Shown here one piece after another: positions 55,982 to 63,812 of a stretch of 64,000 nt of DNA (position 1 is the stretch's first letter; every line of letters begins with the position of its first letter). A program made the translations under genes and the position numbers. The notes below the pieces were generated by a model. The model had not been told where the DNA came from. It worked only from the letters and a program-made list of their open reading frames with translations, and made no database searches. The stretch covers positions 45,910-109,909 of the forward strand of contig DBBQ01000059.1 in NCBI GenBank assembly GCA_002292265.1. Direction: 5' to 3'. The DNA is from Flavobacteriaceae bacterium UBA980 (GTDB taxonomy: Bacteria > Bacteroidota > Bacteroidia > Flavobacteriales > Flavobacteriaceae).

Positions 55982-56179
55982 ATGAAAAATTATTTAATCC
56001 CCCTTTCCATCCTCATTGGTGCCTTGTTTATTGGAGTTGCCCTGGTAAAGTCAAGTAAGACAGAACAGTTTGAATATATAAAGGAAAATGTTGTTTTTGA
56101 TAAAAGTAGCGGCAAAACCTACTTTACCGATCAAAAACAGTATATCGATATCAAAGGAGATCGTTATCAATTTGACTAA
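55982..56179 (+). CDS. small membrane-anchored hypothetical protein
   Basis: 65 residues: an N-terminal membrane helix (IPLSILIGALFIGVALV), then a polar domain with EYIKENVVFDKSSGKTYFTD. The latter resembles short regulatory/periplasmic proteins, but no family is assigned. It is followed 23 bases later by a small lipoprotein gene on the same strand. Confidence 0.55.
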   Translation: MKNYLIPLSILIGALFIGVALVKSSKTEQFEYIKENVVFDKSSGKTYFTDQKQYIDIKGDRYQFD

Positions 56180-56202
56180 AAAAATTGATCTTTAAAAATA
56201 TT

Positions 56203-56364
56203 ATGAAAAAATTTGTTGTTTTCGTTGTCCTTCTGGGATTCACGCTAGGGTCTTGTGAAAAAGACGAGAATACTCCAATTCTAATTCCTTCTTCCCCAGG
56301 AAATGATGGAGGCACAGCGCTTCACTCCCCAAACCCCTCCTATCCAAAGGTTCTAGATTGCTAA
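56203..56364 (+). CDS. 53-residue small lipoprotein
   Basis: A typical lipoprotein signal (MKKFVVFVVLLGFTLGSC) is followed by EKDENTPILIPSSPGNDGG and a short tail ending VLDC. It is probably a real small lipoprotein. It may form a two-gene unit with the gene 23 bases upstream. Function unknown. Confidence 0.55.
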   Translation: MKKFVVFVVLLGFTLGSCEKDENTPILIPSSPGNDGGTALHSPNPSYPKVLDC

Positions 56365-56489
56365 ATTTTCAATAGGATCCGTACGAATAAAAGTCAAACT
56401 CTAGTTCGTCCTAAAGGAATAGACTCCTGAGTTGGATTCGTTTCCATAAACTTTGAGATTTTTTAGTATTTTAAAGAAATTTAAAGATC

Positions 56490-56687
56490 ATGAAGAATTT
56501 GTTTACCACACATCCCAAATCTGTTGGAGAAACCTATTTTCAACATTTGAGATTTGCCTTGGGTACAGGTTTCCAATTAATCCTGTGGGGAATCGTAGCA
56601 CTAATTCACGGAATTTTTCCCTTTACTTTTAAAACATACGTATCCACTAGGATCAAAGCCTTATATCACAAAATTACTACTCGTTAA
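56490..56687 (+). CDS. DUF6356-family small protein
   Basis: 65 residues; the N-terminal HPKSVGETYFQHLRFAL matches the short DUF6356 family, followed by one hydrophobic segment (LILWGIVALIHGIFP) and a basic tail. The family is uncharacterised. No partner genes are apparent. Confidence 0.7.
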   Translation: MKNLFTTHPKSVGETYFQHLRFALGTGFQLILWGIVALIHGIFPFTFKTYVSTRIKALYHKITTR

Positions 56688-56800
56688 GCGCAATCAACTA
56701 TTCTATAATTCAATCCTCTTCTTTTAAAATTTAATAATATACAAATCATACTTATTTAACTTCTAAGTAAAATTTCATCTCTTACTTTATTAAAAAAAGT

Positions 56801-56908
56801 ATGGAACCCTTATTAATTGGAGATGTGTATGTCAACGTAGAATGTTCTTGTGGAAATACAAGTAGTCCTTTCAATTTGTGTAACGGTTCGCATTGGTCTT
56901 GTAAATGA
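56801..56908 (+). CDS. 35-residue CDGSH-like Cys/His peptide
   Basis: MEPLLIGDVYVNVECSCGNT begins a 35-residue ORF that continues SSPFNLCNGSH and ends WSCK-TGA. The CxC...PF..CNGSH pattern resembles the CDGSH [2Fe-2S] motif, with two extra residues between PF and CNGSH and Asn for Asp. After the TGA the same frame stays open for 45 codons to 57046 and encodes a membrane helix. The ORF may be a relic or a real mini-protein. Confidence 0.4.
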   Translation: MEPLLIGDVYVNVECSCGNTSSPFNLCNGSHWSCK

Positions 56909-57074
56909 AAAAAAATCGTCCACTATGACAATCAGATTCAATCTGTTTGCATTCTTGTTGGTTTAGCCCTAGCAATTGCTTTAAGTGGCTATTTGTATTT
57001 TTTAGTAGCTAAAGTTATTCTGGAGGTTTGTAAAAGTTTCCTTTGATCTTTTGCTAAGTCTTTGGCTAACTCAT

Positions 57075-57437
57075 TTACTCCCCCTGTTTGGGTTTTTTAA
57101 ACCAAAGTAAAATTCGATTGTTGTTGGACAAGGTTAAATTGGTAAAGCCAAAGTTGTTCATCCGATTAGTGTTGTTTAAAGGCAAACTCCCGTTGAGATC
57201 CAGTTCTACCCCTTGGGTTACTTTTTCTAGCGTAAAACCCTGCTCTTGATAGTCGTTGATGAGATTTACAATAGAAGGATTTTTTATCTTTTCTCTTTCA
57301 ATTTCTCCTTCCCCGTCGTCTATCAACACCACAAGCTCTTTAGTATTCTGACTAACGACATCTACAATTACCCATTCTTGAGAAAAAGCATTTGTAAAAT
57401 AAAGCACACAACTAAGTATAAAAAAGATCTTTTTCAT
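57075..57437 (-). CDS. exported hypothetical protein
   Basis: About 120 residues from the ATG at 57437 (MKKIFFILSCVLYFTNAFS-Q); a longer frame starts at 57464, but the signal peptide supports the shorter one. The body (EWVIVDVVSQNTKELVVLID, FGFTNLTLSNNNRILLWFKK) is beta-rich. The pattern recalls small flavobacterial exported proteins; no named family. Confidence 0.55.
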   Translation of the reverse strand: MKKIFFILSCVLYFTNAFSQEWVIVDVVSQNTKELVVLIDDGEGEIEREKIKNPSIVNLINDYQEQGFTLEKVTQGVELDLNGSLPLNNTNRMNNFGFTNLTLSNNNRILLWFKKPKQGE

Positions 57438-57464
57438 AATTCCAAATTTACAAATTTTAAACAA

Positions 57465-58037
57465 AGGGGACCTCTTAAAATGTAGGGTCTATTTTTGATT
57501 TTTTTGAAATCTGGATTAAAAAAAATTCTGCAAATTTATTTATGACAGAACGCGTTTCCCTTTCAGTGATTTGACCCTGGTGTATGCTTACATTCAGTTT
57601 CTTTTTTATCCAGTGTACCACCAAAATCTCTATTTTGGAGACCCTAGATTGTTTGTTAAAGTGACGCAAGATCCCATTAAAGTCTTAAGGGAGTTTAACA
57701 TCATTGATATTTATAACATTTGGTTGAGGAAAATTGATGAACTTATTGGCGGTAACTGGTTTTTCGATAAGCTATCTTAAAAAGGTTTAAACTAAAATCT
57801 AATCCAAAGAGTTTACTAACAAAACTTCCAGAAGGCGCTTGTTTAAATACGAGAATCCGTTATATAGTCCTTGATGGAGGTCTTTGTACTTCGAGTTTTT
57901 GAAACAACGGATTTAAAGTAAAGGTTTGGGTATTGAAATCAACAGAAGAGTCATATTCTGAACAGAAGGAGGTTTGATGATTTAAAAAAACGAAAGATTG
58001 AATTTGTTTCTAACTCGAAATCTTTTTAAACAATATA
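57465..58037. other. gene-poor region with conflicting short ORFs
   Basis: A 64-codon minus-strand frame (57475-57669, with QITERETRSVINKFAEFFL) and a 69-codon plus-strand frame (57571-57780) overlap here. Neither has a recognisable family or promoter, and I assign no gene. 57781-58037 holds nothing I can support. Confidence 0.4.
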
Positions 58038-58265
58038 TTATTTGAACGATTTAATCGTAACAACCTTCTCCCCATTCTTCATTTTAATTTGCTCCACCAT
58101 CTTCTCAGCAAGATTTGAAACAGGCAAAGGTTTTTGTGATTTTAATAGTCCAAAATAGTTTAAACCGCTAAAGATTTTAATTCCAATTTTTTCTCCCATT
58201 CTTATTAATCCTTCTTGTCTAATCAAAGTAGGGGGTTGGAATATTTGAATTGATTTAAAGCTTCT
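58038..58265 (-). pseudogene. C-terminal fragment of NAD(P)H-binding (HTATIP2-like) protein
   Basis: Residues SFKSIQIFQPPTLIRQEGLI, then RMGEKIGIKIF and LPVSNLAEKMVEQIK, match the C-terminal end of NAD(P)-binding epimerase-like proteins of the HTATIP2 type. The N-terminal Rossmann half (GxxGxxG) is missing. Upstream sequence is a different fragment in another frame. It is therefore a gene remnant; an ATG at 58283 could still make an 81-residue product. Confidence 0.55.
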
Positions 58266-58376
58266 GGAAATGAATGCCCCCAATCTTTTTCCATATAGCC
58301 TTTACCTTGTGAAAATGAAATTGATTCATCATTAAAAACCACTCCTCTTTGTCCAATAGACCATTTTGGTATTGAT
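58266..58376 (-). pseudogene. fragment of a tocopherol-cyclase-like gene
   Basis: In one frame the minus strand reads GVVFNDESISFSQGKGYMEK then DWGHSFPEA, closely matching the GYIEKDWGxSFP motif of the tocopherol cyclase-like family. It is only about 35 codons long, without start, and bounded upstream by a stop. It directly abuts the HTATIP2-like fragment in another frame. Confidence 0.45.
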
Positions 58377-58421
58377 AATAGTCATTATCAAAAATCCTGA
58401 AGTTTATATGTTGTTGCCAAA

Positions 58422-58841
58422 TTATTTTGTTACTTCTACTTTATTGTTTAGGACCAAATAAATTGCAACAAGAGGTAAAATAGCAAGTATCAAATGGAAA
58501 TATTGTGCAACGTCTGGCACTTCAGATACCCTTACAATGTAGATTCCAAACAGGTTTATTAAAGTCAAACATATATATATTTTAATTGCAGCTGATTTCG
58601 CAAGTTTACTGCCATCATAAGGTAACTTGTTTGGAAGAGCTAATGAACTTTGTATCATCCATAGAACAGCAGTAGCTAAATGAATAGTTTCTTGATTCTG
58701 CGAAAAAAAACTTAACTCAGATGCTATTACAATTATTCCAAAAATAAAATAACCTAAATTAAAAAAAACACGATTCTTTTTAAAAACACCATATAATGTT
58801 ATTAAAAGACACAATGATGCAATAATTATTTGTGGTAACAT
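58422..58841 (-). CDS. four-helix integral membrane protein (array cassette)
   Basis: 139 residues with four predicted membrane segments (IIIASLCLLITLYGVF, GYFIFGIIVIASELSFF, IYICLTLINLFGIYIV, LILAILPLVAIYLVL). No family recognised. Its start is fed by repeat copy A, which supplies leader and promoter. Unlike other cassettes, it has no repeat terminator after its stop, so it is the last intact cassette of the array. Confidence 0.65.
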   Translation of the reverse strand: MLPQIIIASLCLLITLYGVFKKNRVFFNLGYFIFGIIVIASELSFFSQNQETIHLATAVLWMIQSSLALPNKLPYDGSKLAKSAAIKIYICLTLINLFGIYIVRVSEVPDVAQYFHLILAILPLVAIYLVLNNKVEVTK

Positions 58842-59040
58842 ATTTATTGATTTATGATTAATAATACCCCAAGATATAAAGAATGGGATTTATTTCAAAA
58901 CACACTACAAACTTCCCCCAAACAATACCCCCCTAAAACCACTATAAAGGAATCCTAACTTAAGACAATGAAATCAATGGATTAGATAGGATTTGGATTG
59001 GGGGCATTGGTGGAAAAGAAAAACCCTCCGCTTGGGAGGG
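58842..59040 (-). repeat. array repeat copy A
   Basis: On the minus strand it contains, in order, a terminator of the upstream cassette (CCCTCC/GGAGGG, 59018-59040), a CATTGG-type end, the 43-nt hairpin core (58951-58993), a G/C-rich block, a promoter (TTTTG at 58896-58900, TATATCTTG near 58869-58878) and the leader TATTATTAATCATAAATCAA up to the ATG. Each part recurs in other copies. Confidence 0.9.
59018..59040 (-). terminator. cassette terminator, copy A
   Basis: Minus strand: CCCTCC, loop CAAGC, GGAGGG, then TTTTTCTTTT. Confidence 0.85.
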
Positions 59041-59058
59041 CTATTAAGAAATTAAAAA

Positions 59059-60261
59059 TTAATTCCAAGAAGAATTAATCCATTCTTCTGTTGATTTAAT
59101 TATAGCTACTTGGCTCTCCTTGTCTTGTCTCATGAAAGCATCAAAATCACTATAAAAATCCTCTAAACTTAATCCAAATGTTTCTTCAAAAGCATCTTTC
59201 CAGCCATCAGTTGGATTTAATTTGTATTTCTCTGCAAAAACACTGTAAAAGTCAATCATAAGTTTTTTAAAATTATCTTGATTTAAATGCCACAAATATA
59301 CATGAGCCATAAAACCGCCGCCATAAGCATAGTATTCGTCGTTGATACGTGTATTTTCACTTTCGAAATTTTCAAGACTAAAAGATGGGTTTGAACCTCT
59401 CATTGCTTCTCTTGCTTGGTTAAGAAATCTTACTGCTTGGTCATAATGATTGAAGTCAAGATTCTGTTTTGCCATTAATGTAATACTTGCGAAATCAGCA
59501 CCTCCTTCACCAATCCATATTGGTAAAAAGGGTAATGAGACTCCATTTTCTTCGTCCTCTATCCTTATGCCAAACTTTTGTTTTTCCTCAAAATAAAACA
59601 TGTGACCTGTTTGAAAGGTGTGGAAATATTCATGAGCTAAATAAATTAGTCCAGAATCTTCTCCCTCATCTTGAACAAATGCATCATCATAGATCATTAA
59701 ATCTGCACCTTTATGTAAATATCTTCCATATACACCTCCTCCATAAGACCTGTCTCCCCATGAGTCTAAATTCCCTGCTATACAGTCATCTAATTCACTA
59801 GGCTCACCAACTAAATTGCAAAAGTCGGTGTCATGCTGAAGTTTGGACTCTTCACTTGCATTGAACTGATCTATATAAAATACATTTATTGGTATTATAT
59901 TTTGTAGGTTGCTCTTTAACCAATCCATACTTATTTTTAATTTTTCATCTCTTCCCTCTAATAATTCAGATTGATAAACATTAACACATACAGGAGGGGA
60001 AGATTGCCAGCCGTATTGGAAATATTCATGTGTATCATCTATTTCCGAAGGCTCAGGTCTTGATAAATAATAATAACCATTACCACATTCAAAATTTTGA
60101 TTTATTACAGAATTTGAACTAGAAGAAGTCGAATTATTTGATGAAGTATTATTTGAATTTGATGTGCTTACTTCCTCTAAAGAGTTTGAAGAAAAATCCA
60201 TCTCTTCATTAGCAGCACAGCCGAGAAAAAATAAAATTAAAAATATAGATAAATACCTCAT
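59059..60261 (-). CDS. gluzincin-like metallopeptidase lipoprotein (array cassette)
   Basis: A 400-residue lipoprotein (lipobox FLGC). A Ser/Asn-rich low-complexity linker (about 25-55) precedes a globular domain. The zinc motif HEYFH (in IYLAHEYFHTF) and the downstream GEGGADFASI glutamate suggest a gluzincin fold. The C-terminal YAYGGGFMAHVYLWHLN resembles M1-like or collagenase-type peptidases. No specific family assigned; a surface peptidase is inferred. Confidence 0.65.
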   Translation of the reverse strand: MRYLSIFLILFFLGCAANEEMDFSSNSLEEVSTSNSNNTSSNNSTSSSSNSVINQNFECGNGYYYLSRPEPSEIDDTHEYFQYGWQSSPPVCVNVYQSELLEGRDEKLKISMDWLKSNLQNIIPINVFYIDQFNASEESKLQHDTDFCNLVGEPSELDDCIAGNLDSWGDRSYGGGVYGRYLHKGADLMIYDDAFVQDEGEDSGLIYLAHEYFHTFQTGHMFYFEEKQKFGIRIEDEENGVSLPFLPIWIGEGGADFASITLMAKQNLDFNHYDQAVRFLNQAREAMRGSNPSFSLENFESENTRINDEYYAYGGGFMAHVYLWHLNQDNFKKLMIDFYSVFAEKYKLNPTDGWKDAFEETFGLSLEDFYSDFDAFMRQDKESQVAIIKSTEEWINSSWN

Positions 60262-60466
60262 TTTATTGATTTGTGATTAATAATACCTCCAATATAGATA
60301 TAAAGAATTGGGTTTATTTCAAAACACACTAAAAACTTTCCCCTAACAACCCCCCCCCTTAAAACCACTACACAGGAATCCTAGCCTAAGGCAATGATGT
60401 CATTGTATTAGGAAGGATTTGGATTGGGGGCATTGGTGTAAAAGAAAAACCCTCCACTTGGGAGGG
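60262..60466 (-). repeat. array repeat copy B
   Basis: Same architecture as copy A: leader up to the ATG at 60261, promoter region with TATATCTATATTG on the minus strand, G/C-rich block, hairpin core 60377-60419 (the most perfect: CAATGA/TCATTG apex), CATTGGTGTAAAA end, terminator. Confidence 0.9.
60444..60466 (-). terminator. cassette terminator, copy B
   Basis: Minus strand: CCCTCC, loop CAAGT, GGAGGG, then TTTTTCTTTT. Confidence 0.85.
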
Positions 60467-60487
60467 TAGTTTCATTATTTAAACTAT

Positions 60488-61357
60488 CTAATTTGTCCAT
60501 CCACCAGCTAAAACTCTTGGTTCTACCCCATAAGCCTTAATTCTGGTTTTTAGTTGTTCTGTAGAATTACCAATCAAAATAAAAGATTTTATTGTGAATG
60601 TGTCTAAAAATGGTTTCATGTTTGGTCCATTTTCAAAATTATCTGCATGAAGTATCGCTGCTTCAGAGTTTTTGTACTTTTCAATCAAGGTTATTTTTTT
60701 ACTATTTTGTGAAATATAATATCCATAGTCATATGCATCAGGTTCATTTTTTCTCATAAAGGTTGTAAGTTCTTCTAAGAGTGCTTTTACTTTATCTAAA
60801 GTATATCCTTTATTAACTGAAAGCTCAAGAATAAAACCAACTTTTTCATTTGATAGATTTTTACTTGATTTTGCATTTGCTTCTTTTTCAAAATGATACA
60901 TATCGAAAAACTGAAACTCTTCAATAATTTTATCATTCTCCCATTGATATGAGATATGAAAAGGAAATTTCACTTTTTGACCAGTATATTTTCCAGTAGC
61001 ACTAAAATTATTCCAAATACTTGACCAAATTTTACCATTAGAGTAGTAATTAGTTTCAATCTCAGAACCATTTGCGTCTCCATTAACTAACTCAAATTTA
61101 ATATCATCAAAGAGATCAAACATTTCTTCTATGCCTGCTATAAATTCTTTTTTGTTAAAGCTTTCTTCTTTTGAATTAACCATTTTCATATCATCTGAAA
61201 AAACTTCATTTAAATAATCGGTTCTTTCAGCTGAAACTTCTTCAAAAATCTTATTTATAATTACTGATTTTTCATCATTAATATCAACTTTAGCAAATGG
61301 TTGAGAACATGAAATTACTGTAAGAATAAGATATACAAGTAATAATAATTTTTTCAT
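60488..61357 (-). CDS. SnoaL-like/ABM-like fusion lipoprotein (array cassette)
   Basis: 289 residues with lipobox VISC. The N-terminal half (about 25-150, DYLNEVFSDDMKMVN, FHISYQWENDKIIEEFQFFDMY) looks like a SnoaL/NTF2 cone. The C-terminal half (about 165-260, FILELSVNKGYTLDKVKALLEEL, IEKYKNSEAAILHADNFENGP) looks like an antibiotic-biosynthesis-monooxygenase dimeric barrel. Both are inferred from pattern. Function unknown. A free-standing cassette flanked by repeats B and C. Confidence 0.6.
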   Translation of the reverse strand: MKKLLLLVYLILTVISCSQPFAKVDINDEKSVIINKIFEEVSAERTDYLNEVFSDDMKMVNSKEESFNKKEFIAGIEEMFDLFDDIKFELVNGDANGSEIETNYYSNGKIWSSIWNNFSATGKYTGQKVKFPFHISYQWENDKIIEEFQFFDMYHFEKEANAKSSKNLSNEKVGFILELSVNKGYTLDKVKALLEELTTFMRKNEPDAYDYGYYISQNSKKITLIEKYKNSEAAILHADNFENGPNMKPFLDTFTIKSFILIGNSTEQLKTRIKAYGVEPRVLAGGWTN

Positions 61358-61545
61358 TTTGATTGATTTATGGTTAATAATACTTCTAAGGTATAAAGAA
61401 TGAGATTTATTTCAAAATACGTTATAAACTTCCCCCAAACAAATCCCCCTAAAACCACAACACAGGAATCTTAGCTTAAGGCAATGATATCATGTAGTGG
61501 ATTTAGGGGGGAGTTGTTTGGGGTTTCTGTGGATACGTGATGGAT
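61358..61545 (-). repeat. array repeat copy C (truncated, partly inverted)
   Basis: Leader, promoter and G/C-rich block are as in A and B, but the core stops midway (about 61494). It is followed by TAGTGGATTTAGGGGGGAGT and TGTTTGGGG, the reverse complement of the repeat's own C-rich block. The CCCTCC terminator is missing. GTGGATACGTGATG (from about 61529) recurs inverted in copy E. Confidence 0.75.
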
Positions 61546-61643
61546 CTTAGTTTTTGTCCAAAAACGTCTAAAATTCACAAAAAATGACTAAAAAACGTCA
61601 AAAATGAGTCATAATTAATGAAAAATGGCTAAAAATGATAAAT
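61546..61643. repeat. short degenerate A/T repeats
   Basis: Several imperfect units containing AAAAACGTC, AAAATGACTAAAAA, AAAATGAGTC and AAAAATGGCTAAAAAT follow one another between copy C and the next cassette stop. No gene. Origin unknown. Confidence 0.5.
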
Positions 61644-62774
61644 TTAATCATGAACTTCGATTATTAAATCTTTGATGAAAAGTTTATAAAAATATTCATT
61701 ATTTGACAATGAAGTACCAGTTAGTCGAGAACCTTCTCTAAAAATTTCAAATGATCTAGGCAATTCATCTTGCATTTTTACCAAAATTTTACTTTCACCC
61801 TGAGGTAATAAAATCTTTGTTGTATCACTTAATGATAAAAAAGTCATGTCGCTTGATCCAAATGAGAGATCATTTAATTCAATCGTTGCAGAAGATGAAG
61901 TGGATAAATCACTATACCCTAATAAAAAATTATTTTGATTATTATCATTTAGCCTATACATTGGAATTGCATCACCATTATTTGAGATACGCCAATTAGA
62001 AGACAGTATTGGTGGATACACCTCGAATTTTAATTCAAATTCATCTCTATTTTGGATACTTATGAAAGCAGAATAATATTTATCATTTTCTACTCCTGTG
62101 AGTGAATACCTTGAGAATCCATTGACTTTAAATTGGATGTTTTTTCTATTGATAGTGTATAAATCTGAAATCGGGTTATTTAAAGCTACTTTGAACTTAA
62201 AATTTATTCTCACTTTTTTATTTTCAAATCCAGAAAAATTTGACACTAAAGCTATAGGGTCATTATTGTCATAAACTTCATTAACATCAATATATGTAAG
62301 ATAAGAGCCTACATTTTGCCAGTTAGCATTTGTTTGATAGCTTGACCAGTTTTTTTCTTTGTACTTAATAGCCAACTTATCATTTAGTATAATTGTGTCA
62401 ACTTGAACACTAATGTTTCCATAATTTAGGGTATCATATTTTAAAAGAACCATTTTAGCGGTATATGTCCCGTATTTATTATATATAACAGATGCTTCGT
62501 TTACATCGGCAATTTTACTTGGTGTACCTCCTGGAAACTCCCACTTTATAGTATCATAAACTGTACTATATGTGTTAGCTTGATAATTAATTTGAACATC
62601 TAAATTATTGTCTCTATCATGTCTAAAAACTTCTAAAGAGTCAATATTAATTTGAGAGAGGGAATTAAATCTTGTTGTGAATATTTTATTTACATCAACT
62701 TGTTCAACAGAACAAGAAAATATGGTTATAAGAAACAAGAGGCTTAACAAGTAATATGATCTTTTAAATTTCAT
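61644..62774 (-). CDS. PKD-domain lipoprotein (array cassette)
   Basis: 376 residues from the ATG at 62774; a longer frame lacks a sensible N terminus. Lipobox IFSC. An N-terminal PKD-like domain (about 35-115, YDTIKWEFPGGTPS, VIYNKYGTYTAKMVLL) is followed by beta-rich domains with no catalytic motif. It looks like a surface adhesin or binding protein. Its promoter region comes from the rearranged repeat copy D. Confidence 0.65.
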   Translation of the reverse strand: MKFKRSYYLLSLLFLITIFSCSVEQVDVNKIFTTRFNSLSQINIDSLEVFRHDRDNNLDVQINYQANTYSTVYDTIKWEFPGGTPSKIADVNEASVIYNKYGTYTAKMVLLKYDTLNYGNISVQVDTIILNDKLAIKYKEKNWSSYQTNANWQNVGSYLTYIDVNEVYDNNDPIALVSNFSGFENKKVRINFKFKVALNNPISDLYTINRKNIQFKVNGFSRYSLTGVENDKYYSAFISIQNRDEFELKFEVYPPILSSNWRISNNGDAIPMYRLNDNNQNNFLLGYSDLSTSSSATIELNDLSFGSSDMTFLSLSDTTKILLPQGESKILVKMQDELPRSFEIFREGSRLTGTSLSNNEYFYKLFIKDLIIEVHD

Positions 62775-62937
62775 ATTCTCAATATAGATATAATTTATTT
62801 TACACCAATGGACACAATCCAAATCTCTTCTAATCCATTGATATCATTGACTTAAGCTAGGATTCCTGTGCAGTGGTTTTAGGGGGGGAGTTGTTTGGGG
62901 GCATTGGTGTAAAAGAAAAACCCTCCGCTTGGGAGGG
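62775..62937 (-). repeat. array repeat copy D with inverted core
   Basis: TTTTACACCAATG (about 62798-62810) and CATTGGTGTAAAA (62902-62914) face each other. Between them lies the core hairpin (62822-62864) in the opposite orientation to copies A, B, E and F. The cassette-side leader is shortened and the conserved TATTATTAATCATAAATCAA leader is missing; TATATCTATATTG remains. Confidence 0.85.
62916..62937 (-). terminator. cassette terminator, copy D
   Basis: Minus strand: CCCTCC, loop CAAGC, GGAGGG, then TTTTTCTTTT. Confidence 0.85.
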
Positions 62938-62958
62938 TTATTGTATGATCATTTAGTC

Positions 62959-63189
62959 TTATTTTCCGTTTTGCATGGGGTCAGTATCACTCATAACCTT
63001 ATTAAGGGTAAAGTATACGGGACAAAATTTTGTAAAAGGACTAATCACTTGTAAAATCCCTACACCAATAGAAATATAAAGGAAATCTAAATTCCCTGTT
63101 TGAATTGTTAATCCAACGCTAGCAAGATATAAGATTCCGCATATTGCGTCATGTGCTCTTACTTTTTTAATGTTTTTAGCTGCATTCAT
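62959..63189 (-). CDS. DUF2892 inner-membrane protein (array cassette)
   Basis: 76 residues with two membrane helices and the FTKFCPVYFTLNK motif of the DUF2892/YgaP-tail family. Members are small inner-membrane proteins; some are fused to rhodanese domains. Starts directly after the conserved leader of copy E. Confidence 0.8.
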   Translation of the reverse strand: MNAAKNIKKVRAHDAICGILYLASVGLTIQTGNLDFLYISIGVGILQVISPFTKFCPVYFTLNKVMSDTDPMQNGK

Positions 63190-63485
63190 TTTAATTGATT
63201 TATGATTAATAATACTACTAAATTAGAAATATTAGGTTACATATCAAATCCCAACCCCTGTTCCAATAGAAAAACCGTTTTCTAAAACCCATGCCCCTTT
63301 GTTTGGGATAGGAGTGCTTGAGAAGTTTTAGATTTTCTTCCACATCACGTATCCACATAAACCCTTAACAAACAACCCCCATTTTGTCGTAAGTAAATCT
63401 TATCTTAAGGCAATGATATCAATGAATTGCAAGGGATTTGGGTTGTATCCATTGGTGTAAAAGAAAAACCCTCCACGAGGGAGGG
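63190..63485 (-). repeat. array repeat copy E (variant with extra module)
   Basis: It has the leader TATTATTAATCATAAATCAA, then about 140 bases unlike copies A/B, including CATCACGTATCCACATAAAC (63347-63366), whose inverse occurs in copy C. After these come the C-rich block, core hairpin (63396-63438), CATTGGTGTAAAA end and terminator. No gene in the stretch. Confidence 0.85.
63462..63485 (-). terminator. cassette terminator, copy E
   Basis: Minus strand: CCCTCC, loop CTCGT, GGAGGG, then TTTTTCTTTT. Confidence 0.85.
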
Positions 63486-63527
63486 ATAATTAGATTTTGT
63501 GTTTAATGAAGAGGGTATACTGATGCT

Positions 63528-63812
63528 TTAGTTATTACTAGTATTATGTTCTAATATGCTTGAAATTAAAGTTATTTCATTTGCAGGAACTCCCGCACGT
63601 TCAGCGTGTTCTTTTATAATTTCTTCAGATTCTGCTTTATATACACAAAAAACATTATTCCCTGCAATATAACTATGTTCTTGTTCAATTTTCTTTCCTT
63701 CATTCCTCATAGCAATTAATACTGCTTCAGAACCTTGTCCAATTTCGTCAAGCTTTTCACTTGGTATTTGGTATGCTCCTTCAATTTCTCTTTTAATTAA
63801 GTACTTGTTCAT
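63528..63812 (-). CDS. DUF4242 (SCO4226-like) small protein (array cassette)
   Basis: 94 residues: KYLIKREIEGAYQIPSEKL, EHSYIAGNNVFCVYKAESEEIIKEHAERAGVPANEI match the DUF4242 family (ferredoxin-like dimers; the Streptomyces SCO4226 member binds nickel). Cytoplasmic. Function unknown. It is flanked by repeats E and F. Confidence 0.82.
   Translation of the reverse strand: MNKYLIKREIEGAYQIPSEKLDEIGQGSEAVLIAMRNEGKKIEQEHSYIAGNNVFCVYKAESEEIIKEHAERAGVPANEITLISSILEHNTSNN

Noticed and set aside
56906-56908. TGA as a selenocysteine codon
   Set aside because: No selenocysteine insertion element or sel genes are seen; decay or simple termination is likelier.
57475-57780. Two overlapping opposite-strand ORFs as genes
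   Set aside because: Neither has a family match, promoter or signal; retained only as an unassigned region.
57964-57985. AGAAGGAGG followed by ATG-ATT-TAA as a start-stop regulatory ORF
   Set aside because: No promoter or terminator fits around it and the region is otherwise without structure; probably chance.
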